From Polyangiaceae bacterium (GTDB lineage Bacteria; Myxococcota_A; Polyangia; Polyangiales; Polyangiaceae), in assembly GCA_022447485.1 (NCBI GenBank), contig JAKVCH010000053.1, positions 1 to 11,974 of the forward strand: 11,974 nucleotides of DNA. The letters are read 5' to 3'. Position 1 is the first letter of the stretch; each line of letters begins with the position of its first letter. The notes beneath the pieces are model-generated. The model saw only the letters and a list, made by a program, of their open reading frames with translations. It did not search any database and had not been told where the DNA came from. The position numbers were made by a program, and so were the translations under genes. Of the stretch, positions 1 through 7,708 are shown piece after piece.

Positions 1-264
1 GGACAAGGCCTGATGGTTCGAGCTTGTCGGAAGCCGACGGTAGTAACTTCGAAAAAGACTCAGGCGAAGAAAGCGGGCTCGAAGAGAGCCTTGTCGAAGA
101 AGCCAAGAGCGAAGACCGTTTCCTATAAGGTACGACGAGGCGATACTCTCTCTGGGATTGCCCAGCGTAGTGGCATGACGGTCAATGAGTTGTGCCAATT
201 GAATGGTATTAGCAGGAAATCCATGATTCGCGCTGGCCAGGTTTTGAAGGTCCGGAAGAAGTAG
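1..264 (+). CDS. LysM-domain protein, C-terminal fragment (5' end outside window)
   Basis: The reading frame is open from the first base and ends in TAG at 262-264. The last ~43 residues (bases ~124-252) are a typical LysM domain: it opens YKVRRGDTLSGIA, has a central TVNELCQLNGI segment and ends AGQVLKV. LysM domains bind the N-acetylglucosamine backbone of peptidoglycan. Before it lies a very basic Lys/Ala/Ser/Arg-rich linker (bases ~31-120). An in-frame ATG exists at 13, but a protein starting there would have only 83 residues and no signal peptide, so I read this as the C-terminus of a larger exported wall protein. A lytic transglycosylase or amidase with C-terminal LysM would fit, but the catalytic part is not visible and this is inference. 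The domain call is secure; the full gene identity is unknown. It is followed by 170 bp of non-coding DNA before recC. Confidence 0.8.
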   Translation, partial: GQGLMVRACRKPTVVTSKKTQAKKAGSKRALSKKPRAKTVSYKVRRGDTLSGIAQRSGMTVNELCQLNGISRKSMIRAGQVLKVRKK

Positions 265-272
265 GCACGAAG

Positions 273-329
273 TTGCCGAGCTGAGCTAGCTGCTCCAGGG
301 GCGAATTTTCGTTCTGGCCCTGCCGGCAA
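273..329 (+). other. Possible hairpin region after the LysM gene
   Basis: TTGCCG at 273-278 is the reverse complement of CGGCAA at 324-329, and within it CGAA-TT-TTCG and CAGGG/CCCTG can also pair. This may help end transcription of the LysM gene, but there is no run of T after the stem, so it is not a canonical intrinsic terminator. Confidence 0.25.
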
Positions 330-357
330 TCATCAATTTGGTGGTAGTCAGCCTTGC

Positions 358-386
358 CCAGGTCGGACAAGAATTGTCCGACCTGG
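358..386. repeat. Perfect palindrome, 13-bp arms with 3-nt loop (REP-like)
   Basis: CCAGGTCGGACAA at 358-370 is followed by GAA and then its exact reverse complement TTGTCCGACCTGG at 374-386. The stem is GC-rich and would form a very stable hairpin in RNA or extruded DNA. On the plus strand it is followed by A residues, not T, and on the minus strand no T-run follows it either, so it is not a classical intrinsic terminator in either direction. Its size, symmetry and intergenic location resemble the dispersed REP-type palindromes of many gammaproteobacteria. Only one copy is present here, so dispersal cannot be shown from this window. It ends 48 bases before the preferred recC start and may lie in the recC leader. 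Confidence 0.75.
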
Positions 387-434
387 AAAAAGAGGTATCG
401 ACGACGGCGAGGTCTTCGCGCTATCTCTTCCGCC

Positions 435-3400
435 ATGTTGGTGCACCGAGCCTCTCGCTTAGAAGACCTTGTGGACGTCTTGGCGACCAGGTTGAGTCAG
501 CCCTTGTCTGCGTTGAGCGGAGACGACGGCTTGGCAAGTATTCTTCACCCTGATGTTGTGATGATTCAGAGCGCTGGCATGGAGCGCTATCTCTCTCGTG
601 AATTGGCTCGGCGAAATGGCGGGGCGGCTAACCTTCAGTTTCCTTATCCGCGCTCTTGGTTTCGCGGAGTCATGACCGCAGCTCTCCAGCTCAGTCCCGA
701 CGAAGTTGCGCTTTCAGATCGCTATGAGCGAGAGTCGACGACTTGGGCGATTCATCGTCTTTTAGGAGAGTTCGAAAACGATAGCTCCGTCGAGATGATT
801 TCGTCCTGGTGGCGTCCAGATAAGAGCGGCCTGCGTCGCTACCAAATTGCTAAGCGTCTGAGCGATCTCTTTGACCAATATTGTACTTCGCGGCCTGATT
901 GGATTTTGGCATGGCAGCAGAAAGCTTCACCCGAAGAGCCCCAGACGTTGATTTTTCATCAGTTGATGAAAGAGTTCGGTCCTTGGCATTTACCTGAGCT
1001 AAGCCGTCGTTTTCTCCAGAAAACAGCTGACGAAGATATTCGAGCGGTAGTAAAAGGACGGGTCAGCCTTGTGGGAGGAGCGGGCCTGCCTCCCTTATTT
1101 TTGAGGCTCTTGCAAAGGATCTCCCAGGCTCTCCCTGCGGAGCTTTTTTCGCTTCTGGTGAGCGAGAGCTACTTTGGAGATAGCGTCCGCCAAGAGCTAG
1201 ATGAAGAAGAAGGTGTCCATCATCGTTTATTGACCGCTTTGGGAAAAGTGGGGGCTGACTTTCAGCAGGTCATGGAAGATCTGAACTACAGGGAACTCAG
1301 TCATCTGGTGAAGGCTCCAGGTGAGACGACTTTATTGCGTGCCTTACAGTCGGATATTCTCCAAGGCAGCCCGCGTCCAAAACAGCAGCTGCTTCCGCCT
1401 GAGATATTGCTTGATCAGACTATCACAATCGATTCTTGCCATAGTCCATTAAGGGAGCTGGAAGTCCTGAAGAATCGGATTCTCGGGTGGTTTGATGAAG
1501 ACCCTGAACTTTGCGCGGAAGATATTGTGGTTCTCGCTCCCGCCATGGAGACTTACGCTCCTCTGATTCCGGTTGCTTTTGGGGAAATTGGTGAAGAAAA
1601 GACCATCCCCTGGCGCATCGCTGATAGGAGTGAAGTTTCATTGAATCAGGTCGCTGCTGCCTTACTCAAAGTTATCCGCTTTAGTGCAGGGCGGGCGCGT
1701 GCTCTTGACTTTCTCGACTTGCTACAGATGAAGCCAATCCAAGAGCGCTTTCAGTTCACTAATGAGGAAGTCGCGCAAATCAGGGACTGGGTACATCAAG
1801 CTCATCTGATCTGGGGAGCGGATGCTCAGGAATGGTTGGAGCATGAGGTAGAGAATGGTGACCTCTACTCATTGCGAGGCGGGTTGGATCGCTTGCTCTT
1901 AAGTCTTGCGTTTTCAAAGGACGATGGTGGCAGCTTTGGTGCCGTTGTCCCTGCCGGCGGGGTCAGCTCCCAGGAGCTGGAACTCTTGGGTCGGTTTGGT
2001 GACTTTTTGGAGGCGCTGCTGAAGTTTCGTTCTCTGAGTCGCCCCGGCGACTCGCCCCATCCGATCCCATGGTGGAAAAGCCTATTTTCGGAATTATTTG
2101 AGACACTTTTTGCTGAGGATCCCGAGGGGTCCTGGGACCTAGCAGGGCTGCGTTTCCAGCTATTTCGTATCCTGGAGCAAGCCCAGCGAGAGGGCGGTGA
2201 AGAACTTCAGATAAGTTTAAAGACCCTCGAGCGCATTTTTGAGAATGACCTGAATCAAGCCAAGTTTGGCACGAGCTTTTTAAGTGGTGGTATCACCTTT
2301 TGCTCTCTGCTCCCGTTGCGAACGATTCCTTTCCCGCGGGTGTGTGTGCTGGGATTAGGTCATGCGGAGTTTCCTCGGTCTGACCAACCCCACGGTCTTG
2401 ACTTGATCAGCCGCGAGCCACGCCCTGGCGATCGTTCTCTTCGTGATGATGACCGTTACTTAATTCTTGAGTTATTGCTGGCAACGAGAGAACGGATTGC
2501 CTTTTCTTATATTGGGCAAAATATTCACGATAATACGGAATTACCTCCATCGGTGATCTTGGAGGAACTCCGTCGTACCCTTCAGACGATGGTCGTGGGT
2601 TCACCTGCTCTTGGCTCTGACGGAGTAGCGCCCTCTGAGAATCGAGCTCTCTTGCCAATCACCCGACAGCCCTTGAGTCCTTTCTCACGGCGCGCCTTCG
2701 AAAAAGGCTCGCCTTGTCGTTCCTGGGTTCGCTCAGCCTACCGAGTGGCAGCGGCGCTCGAGCTGGCCGAGTCTTCTGCCTACTATCAGGAAAGCACGGC
2801 ACCTTTTTATGACTTTCAGGCTCTTCTTCCGCGAACTGAGGAAGAAGAGCCTGGCTATCGAGTCACTCTTGATGCAGGAGATCTTCTTCAGTTTTGGCGT
2901 GACCCTGCTGGCTATTGGCTAAGGGGGTTGAGGATCCAGAAGCAGAGAGAGCTAGAGTTATTGTCTCAGAGAGAACCCTTTTCTCTGACTGGCTTAGATA
3001 AATATCAACTCGCAGATCAACTGCTGAAGCAGTTAAGGCAAAGCGGAGCTGTCGATGATGCTGCTTTACGCGATGGTCGTTTACCACCAGGTGAGCTGGG
3101 CGTACTCAGTTATGAACGCACTCGGCGCGAGACTCAGGCTGTCGCTGACTTGGCTCAAAAATTCTGCCCCGAACTTTGGCAAAAAGGAGCCCATTCAGCC
3201 CTTTATGATTGGTCCATTGAGCTTCCTTGGGGCAGCTTACGAGGTCGCTCTTATGAGCCGATTGGTGGTAAGCAGCTGATTGTTGGCGTCAGTAAACTTC
3301 GACCTGCGAAGCTTTTATCGGGGCTGCTGCAGCACGTGATGGCTTCCTTGGATTTCAAAGTCACCACCTACCTCATCGGGAAAGAGAAAGATGAGCCTCA

Positions 3401-3890
3401 AGCGTTTGTTTTTCAACCGATGGAGAGAAAGCATGCGATTCATGTCCTGCAGTTGATGACCCTTCCTCTTTTCGCCGGGGCTCAATTACCTTTTCCTTTT
3501 TCTGCAGAAGAGGCAGAGAAGCATGCTGAGCATTGGCATAGGAAAAAATCAAAGAAAAATGGGGAGGCAGCCGAGGAAATTATTCAGAAAGCCAGGGAAA
3601 ATTGGCGTCCGCTGAGCGATTCATCCTCCGTCTCTAGCTCTGAGCGCCTGGTTTATCGGGATAGTTTACCCTTGGAATCGTGTCTCGAGGAGGCTCGCAG
3701 CGCCCAGGGTGGGGCGGGCCACGACAGTCTGCTCAGAGATTTACTTGATGAAACACAAATCGAATATCAAGTAGCAGAGAGCGACCGCCTGCCGGATGGC
3801 TCTTGGTCTCTGCGAGAGAGATTGTTTCACTCCTATTCACTCTATATCTCCAGCCTACTTGATGAGTTGATGGGAGAGCTCGAAGCATGA
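435..3890 (+). CDS. recC: Exodeoxyribonuclease V (RecBCD) subunit RecC
   Basis: RecC is the non-catalytic scaffold of the RecBCD helicase-nuclease. It splits the duplex with a pin, channels the strands to RecB and RecD, and recognises Chi. The 1151-residue product is close to the usual ~1120. RecC-specific blocks visible are IQSAGMERYLSRELA near the N-terminus, SDLFDQY at 143-149 followed by RPDW, and the central LLPLRTIPFPRVCVLG segment running into GDRSLRDDDRY at 665-675 and the SYIGQNIHDN block. Helicase-like domains lack Walker motifs, as expected. I chose ATG 435 because MLVHRASRLEDLVDVLATRL matches the normal RecC N-terminus; the frame extends to a TTG at 354, but that adds an Arg-rich tail and overlaps the palindrome. 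No good ribosome-binding site precedes 435; the nearest GAGG, at 409-412, is 22 bases away. It overlaps recB by ATGA and no ptrA intervenes. Where E. coli has a GMNDG turn, this protein reads GLGHAEFPR (640-648). Confidence 0.95.
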   Translation: MLVHRASRLEDLVDVLATRLSQPLSALSGDDGLASILHPDVVMIQSAGMERYLSRELARRNGGAANLQFPYPRSWFRGVMTAALQLSPDEVALSDRYERESTTWAIHRLLGEFENDSSVEMISSWWRPDKSGLRRYQIAKRLSDLFDQYCTSRPDWILAWQQKASPEEPQTLIFHQLMKEFGPWHLPELSRRFLQKTADEDIRAVVKGRVSLVGGAGLPPLFLRLLQRISQALPAELFSLLVSESYFGDSVRQELDEEEGVHHRLLTALGKVGADFQQVMEDLNYRELSHLVKAPGETTLLRALQSDILQGSPRPKQQLLPPEILLDQTITIDSCHSPLRELEVLKNRILGWFDEDPELCAEDIVVLAPAMETYAPLIPVAFGEIGEEKTIPWRIADRSEVSLNQVAAALLKVIRFSAGRARALDFLDLLQMKPIQERFQFTNEEVAQIRDWVHQAHLIWGADAQEWLEHEVENGDLYSLRGGLDRLLLSLAFSKDDGGSFGAVVPAGGVSSQELELLGRFGDFLEALLKFRSLSRPGDSPHPIPWWKSLFSELFETLFAEDPEGSWDLAGLRFQLFRILEQAQREGGEELQISLKTLERIFENDLNQAKFGTSFLSGGITFCSLLPLRTIPFPRVCVLGLGHAEFPRSDQPHGLDLISREPRPGDRSLRDDDRYLILELLLATRERIAFSYIGQNIHDNTELPPSVILEELRRTLQTMVVGSPALGSDGVAPSENRALLPITRQPLSPFSRRAFEKGSPCRSWVRSAYRVAAALELAESSAYYQESTAPFYDFQALLPRTEEEEPGYRVTLDAGDLLQFWRDPAGYWLRGLRIQKQRELELLSQREPFSLTGLDKYQLADQLLKQLRQSGAVDDAALRDGRLPPGELGVLSYERTRRETQAVADLAQKFCPELWQKGAHSALYDWSIELPWGSLRGRSYEPIGGKQLIVGVSKLRPAKLLSGLLQHVMASLDFKVTTYLIGKEKDEPQAFVFQPMERKHAIHVLQLMTLPLFAGAQLPFPFSAEEAEKHAEHWHRKKSKKNGEAAEEIIQKARENWRPLSDSSSVSSSERLVYRDSLPLESCLEEARSAQGGAGHDSLLRDLLDETQIEYQVAESDRLPDGSWSLRERLFHSYSLYISSLLDELMGELEA

Positions 3891-6800
3891 AAGAGTTTGA
3901 TATTCTGCAGGTTCCACTCTCTGGAACACAATTGATCGAGGCCAGCGCTGGTACCGGCAAGACCTATACAATTACTTCCCTAGTGCTTCGATTCATTCTC
4001 GAGAGAAGGCTAGCTCTCGAAGAGATTGTTGCGGTTACTTTTACCAACGCGGCGACGGCGGAATTGAAAGAACGCATTGGTGATCGCTTGAGCACAGCGA
4101 TCGATGAACTCGAGTCTGCGCAAGAAGAATTCAGCGATCCTGTTCTTCGAGCTTTAGTGAAGCCAGAAAAGCGAGAGGATTCGTTGCGGCAGCTTCGCCG
4201 TTCTCTACGCCACCTTGATCGGGCCGCCGTATTTACGATTCATGGTTTTTGTTCCCGTATGTTGAGCGATTTTGCGATGGAGCTTGGCCTGGACGAAGGT
4301 GCCACGCTTGTCGGGAAGCAAGATGTTCTGATTGGCGATATCGTGGCTGATTATATGTCGGCGCGCGTGAGTCGCTTGTCGAGTCAGGCTCTGTCCTGCA
4401 TCAAATTCGAGAACCTACCAGAGCAGCTGCAAGGAGTCGCGCAAGCCGTTTTGGGCAATTTCCGTATTCCCTTGCTAGGCTGCGAGCTGAGTGTCGGCGA
4501 GGCAGAAAAACGGCTTGAAGAATGCGTCAAAAAAGCCGCGATGGCGGTGATAGCCGCGCAGCAAGCGTTGGACGAAGATGCTGATGGTTGGATTGACGCT
4601 TTTCTCGAATTACCCACACTGAAAAAAAGCATCTTTCGGCGCAACTTGCTCAAGAGTTCTGTTGAGAAGATAAGGAAGCTCTGTGTTCGGCAAAATTTTT
4701 CTGAACAGGAGGAGATCAAGCAAGTTAGTTGGGAGCGACTAGAGGGAGCCTTGGATCCAGAGATTTTTTTGAAGCTGCAGGATGATCCGCGTTCCTTCGA
4801 GACTTGGAAGAGATTCGCCGACTTGATGGAAAGTACTTTTGCCTTACAGAACGCCAAGACCGATTTTTCGTCGAGTCTCTCCTACGAGTTCGCTCAGCTT
4901 GTCGATGAACGAGTGGAGAGCGCGCTGTCAGAGCGCTCTCAGCGATCTTACGATACCCTACTTACAGATCTCTATCTCGCGCTTCAAGGTGATGCAGAAG
5001 CGGTGGTTGAGAAAATTCAAGGACGCTATCGCGTAGCATTGATTGATGAATTTCAAGATACCGATGCCATTCAGTACGATGTGTTCCGGCGACTATTTGC
5101 CCAGGGCCCGGGTGCGCTCTTTTTGATTGGCGACCCGAAGCAGGCGATTTATTCGTTTCGTGGTGCCGACATCTATGCCTATTTGCGTGCTGCAGAAGCC
5201 AGTCAGGAGAGCAAATGGTCCTTGGGCACGAGCTGGCGTTCCAGCCCGTCGCTCGTGCGGGCACTAAATCTTCTTTTTGAGAGTATGAATGAACCATTTG
5301 GCCTTTCAGAGATAGGCTATCAGTCCATTGCAGCTCGACCAGGCGGTAGCGACCAGTTGTTTGAGGCTGGCGCTCCCCTCCCAGGGATTGAGGTGCTGGA
5401 CTTTCCAGCAAAGATATCCGCGGAGCAAAAAGCGCAAAATTGTGCTTATGAGGTGGCCCGTAAATTAGCATCCTCAGTCTCTTTAGCTGGGCGACCGTTG
5501 CGTCCGGAGGACTTAGCGATCCTCTGTCGGAATTGGAGGCAATTGGAGCAAATCAAAACAGCTCTAGCGGACCTTCAAATACCTGCGATCGTCCACGGCG
5601 GTGACAGCGTCTATCGATCGGAAGAGGCACAAGAGATGCTTCTCGCCTTACGCTATCTGATTGCCCCGCAAGGCAATCGGCTTTTTTCCCAACTCTTGTC
5701 CACGCGCCTGATTGGTCAAACTGCGATCGACCTTGCGTTGACGTTGAATGACCAAGAAGAATTTCATCAGTGGCTTGAGCGCTTACAAAGGGCAGCCGGT
5801 CTATGGCGTGAAGATGGCATCGGTCTCGCCCTTTCGTATCTTTTCCGAGTGACGCAGACTGCTGAGCGTTTGATCACGCAAGAGCATGGTGAGCGGCGTA
5901 TGACAAATTATCGCCATGTGCTTGAGTTGCTTGAGGCTAAAGAGCGGGAAGAGCAAATGACGCCCGATGCCCTGCTCAACTATTTGGAGCATGCCATCGT
6001 AGGTTTGAGCGAAGAAGACGACGAAGCAGATACTGCTCAGGTGCGACTGGAATCCGATCGAAAAGCCATCACTTTGATGACGGTTCACAAAAGTAAGGGC
6101 CTAGAATTTCCTCTCGTTTTCTTACCCTTTCTTTCTGGAGGCACGAGGAGAAAGACTACGCCAATTGTCTTTCACGATACGGCGAACCACGAAGAGCGTA
6201 TCCTGAGTCTTGGTCCCGAGCATTCTGACGCTGCTCAGGATGCTTATCAACGAGAAGAACGTGAAGAATCTCTTCGGCTGGCGTACGTGGCTTTGACGCG
6301 GGCGAAGCACCAAGTGGTCATTCTCCAAGAACCGGGAACCGTCTCGCCATTAGGGTATTTCTTTCAGGAGAGTGGCCGTACAGAGAGCTTCTCGGACTAT
6401 TTGAGTAGAGGTCCTGTCAAGTCATCGAAGTCGTCCAACTCGCCGTCAGCTAAAGGCCAGAGCGAAGAACGGCGAGCGCATCTACGAGTTCTGGCCAGCT
6501 CCTCTGGTGGGAGTTTTTCTTTGCGCTGTGCGGAAGAAGAGGAGGCTTTTGCGCTCACGAAAGAGCAGGCTCGAGATGCCGCGCAGAGGCAGCCGACTCG
6601 CCAGGTGGAACGAGAGGGCGGCTCCGGGGAGTTGGTTCTTTCTCTTGAAGAAGCAAAGGATCAGGATGATGCGACTAAAGAGTTGCTTGAGCCGACGCAG
6701 GTCTTACTTCCCGAGCGGATTGAGTCCATGAGTAGCTTTTCTGGAATGACAAGAGGAGCTCATGGCGTTTCTCTTTTAAGTGAGAGCGGCAAGGACTACG

Positions 6801-7708
6801 ATCAATTCGTTTCGGCACTACCGGCGGGCAGAACAGAAGGGGAGAGCTTGTCGTTTTTCTCGAGTTTTCCCCGGGGTGCTGGCCCCGGCGATGCCCTGCA
6901 TCAAGCATTAGAGAAAATGCCATTTGCAGAGGGTTCAGCAGAGCAGCGGGCGTCAGTAGTTGCGGAGCAATTGCTTGAGAGAGGCTTTTCAGCTGATCAA
7001 GTAAAGGTCGCTCAGCAAGGGCTGGAGGCTTGTCTTCATGCAGACCTTTGCCTGTCGGAAGAACCGCAGGCGTTGGTCGATCTCGCTTCTGGACAGAGAC
7101 TCGCGGAGATGGAGTTTCATTTACCTGTTGGCTTGGTGAACGACGAGCCGCTCACTGCTCAGCTATTGGCGAGTGCTCTACGAGACGGAATCGAAATTTT
7201 TGAGGGCCCGCCGGGTTTTTCGGGCGCACCGGGTGCATCGGGCCCTTCGTCGGAGGCGCTGCTAAAAATGCATCAGGCGCTCGACCGCTATCCTCATAGC
7301 GTGGGGGAGCTAGGGTTTGAGGGTTGGCGAGGATTTTTACGTGGCTTCATCGATCTGATCTTTGAGCATCGGGGGCGTTTCTATGTGCTTGACTATAAAT
7401 CGAACGATCTAGGCGAGCATTTGAATGATTATCACTGGGCAGCGATGGCTGACTCCATGAGTGAACATCATTATTTCCTCCAAGCGGCCCTCTACAGTCT
7501 TGCCTTGCATCGCTATTTGGCTTGGCGTCTGCCCGATTATAGTTATCAACGATATTTTGGCGGCGTACGCTATGCATTTCTGCGAGGTATGGCTCCAGGA
7601 AATCCCGCCCAAGGGGTCTTTGCGTTTCGCTTGACGGAAGAATGTATACAGAAGCTCGATCGGCTATTTTCAAGAAACCAGTCAATTCAGCAAGAAGGGC
7701 GCTCATGA
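3887..7708 (+). CDS. recB: Exodeoxyribonuclease V (RecBCD) subunit RecB, helicase-nuclease
   Basis: RecB is the 3'-5' helicase and the only nuclease of RecBCD, and it loads RecA after Chi. All UvrD-like (SF1A) motifs are visible: Walker A EASAGTGKT (K25), Ia TFTNAAT (51-57), II DEFQDT (387-392), III GDPKQAIYSFRG (from 415), IV TSWRSS (from 448), V TVHKSKGLEF (732-741) and VI YVALTRAK (800-807). The C-terminal nuclease keeps H1005 (in FPRGAGPGDALH), D1156 (in GFIDLIF), D1169 and K1171 (in LDYKSN), with the same 13-residue spacing between the aspartates as E. coli D1067/D1080. At 1273 residues it is about 90 longer than E. coli RecB. The excess lies mainly in a charged, low-complexity linker (~838-985) and a Gly-X-Y stretch (1107-1121). 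The start ATG overlaps the recC stop as ATGA, and GGGAG lies 10 bases upstream. It is translationally coupled to recC and recD. Confidence 0.97.
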   Translation: MKEFDILQVPLSGTQLIEASAGTGKTYTITSLVLRFILERRLALEEIVAVTFTNAATAELKERIGDRLSTAIDELESAQEEFSDPVLRALVKPEKREDSLRQLRRSLRHLDRAAVFTIHGFCSRMLSDFAMELGLDEGATLVGKQDVLIGDIVADYMSARVSRLSSQALSCIKFENLPEQLQGVAQAVLGNFRIPLLGCELSVGEAEKRLEECVKKAAMAVIAAQQALDEDADGWIDAFLELPTLKKSIFRRNLLKSSVEKIRKLCVRQNFSEQEEIKQVSWERLEGALDPEIFLKLQDDPRSFETWKRFADLMESTFALQNAKTDFSSSLSYEFAQLVDERVESALSERSQRSYDTLLTDLYLALQGDAEAVVEKIQGRYRVALIDEFQDTDAIQYDVFRRLFAQGPGALFLIGDPKQAIYSFRGADIYAYLRAAEASQESKWSLGTSWRSSPSLVRALNLLFESMNEPFGLSEIGYQSIAARPGGSDQLFEAGAPLPGIEVLDFPAKISAEQKAQNCAYEVARKLASSVSLAGRPLRPEDLAILCRNWRQLEQIKTALADLQIPAIVHGGDSVYRSEEAQEMLLALRYLIAPQGNRLFSQLLSTRLIGQTAIDLALTLNDQEEFHQWLERLQRAAGLWREDGIGLALSYLFRVTQTAERLITQEHGERRMTNYRHVLELLEAKEREEQMTPDALLNYLEHAIVGLSEEDDEADTAQVRLESDRKAITLMTVHKSKGLEFPLVFLPFLSGGTRRKTTPIVFHDTANHEERILSLGPEHSDAAQDAYQREEREESLRLAYVALTRAKHQVVILQEPGTVSPLGYFFQESGRTESFSDYLSRGPVKSSKSSNSPSAKGQSEERRAHLRVLASSSGGSFSLRCAEEEEAFALTKEQARDAAQRQPTRQVEREGGSGELVLSLEEAKDQDDATKELLEPTQVLLPERIESMSSFSGMTRGAHGVSLLSESGKDYDQFVSALPAGRTEGESLSFFSSFPRGAGPGDALHQALEKMPFAEGSAEQRASVVAEQLLERGFSADQVKVAQQGLEACLHADLCLSEEPQALVDLASGQRLAEMEFHLPVGLVNDEPLTAQLLASALRDGIEIFEGPPGFSGAPGASGPSSEALLKMHQALDRYPHSVGELGFEGWRGFLRGFIDLIFEHRGRFYVLDYKSNDLGEHLNDYHWAAMADSMSEHHYFLQAALYSLALHRYLAWRLPDYSYQRYFGGVRYAFLRGMAPGNPAQGVFAFRLTEECIQKLDRLFSRNQSIQQEGRS

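Noticed and set aside
358..390. Intrinsic terminator for the LysM gene
   Set aside because: The stem is strong, but it is followed by A residues on the plus strand and no T-run follows on the minus strand.
338..553. Plus-strand frame of 71 codons starting before recC
   Set aside because: It overlaps the recC N-terminus in another frame, runs through the palindrome and shows no recognisable features.
4384..5471. Long minus-strand reading frames opposite recB (157 and 169 codons)
   Set aside because: They lie fully within recB, whose motifs are intact, and their translations are low-complexity or unlike any family I recognise. They are codon-bias shadows.
7642..7704. RecD start at the upstream in-frame ATG 7642
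   Set aside because: It would place 63 bases inside recB; the ATGA overlap at 7705 matches the recC-recB junction and normal operon practice.
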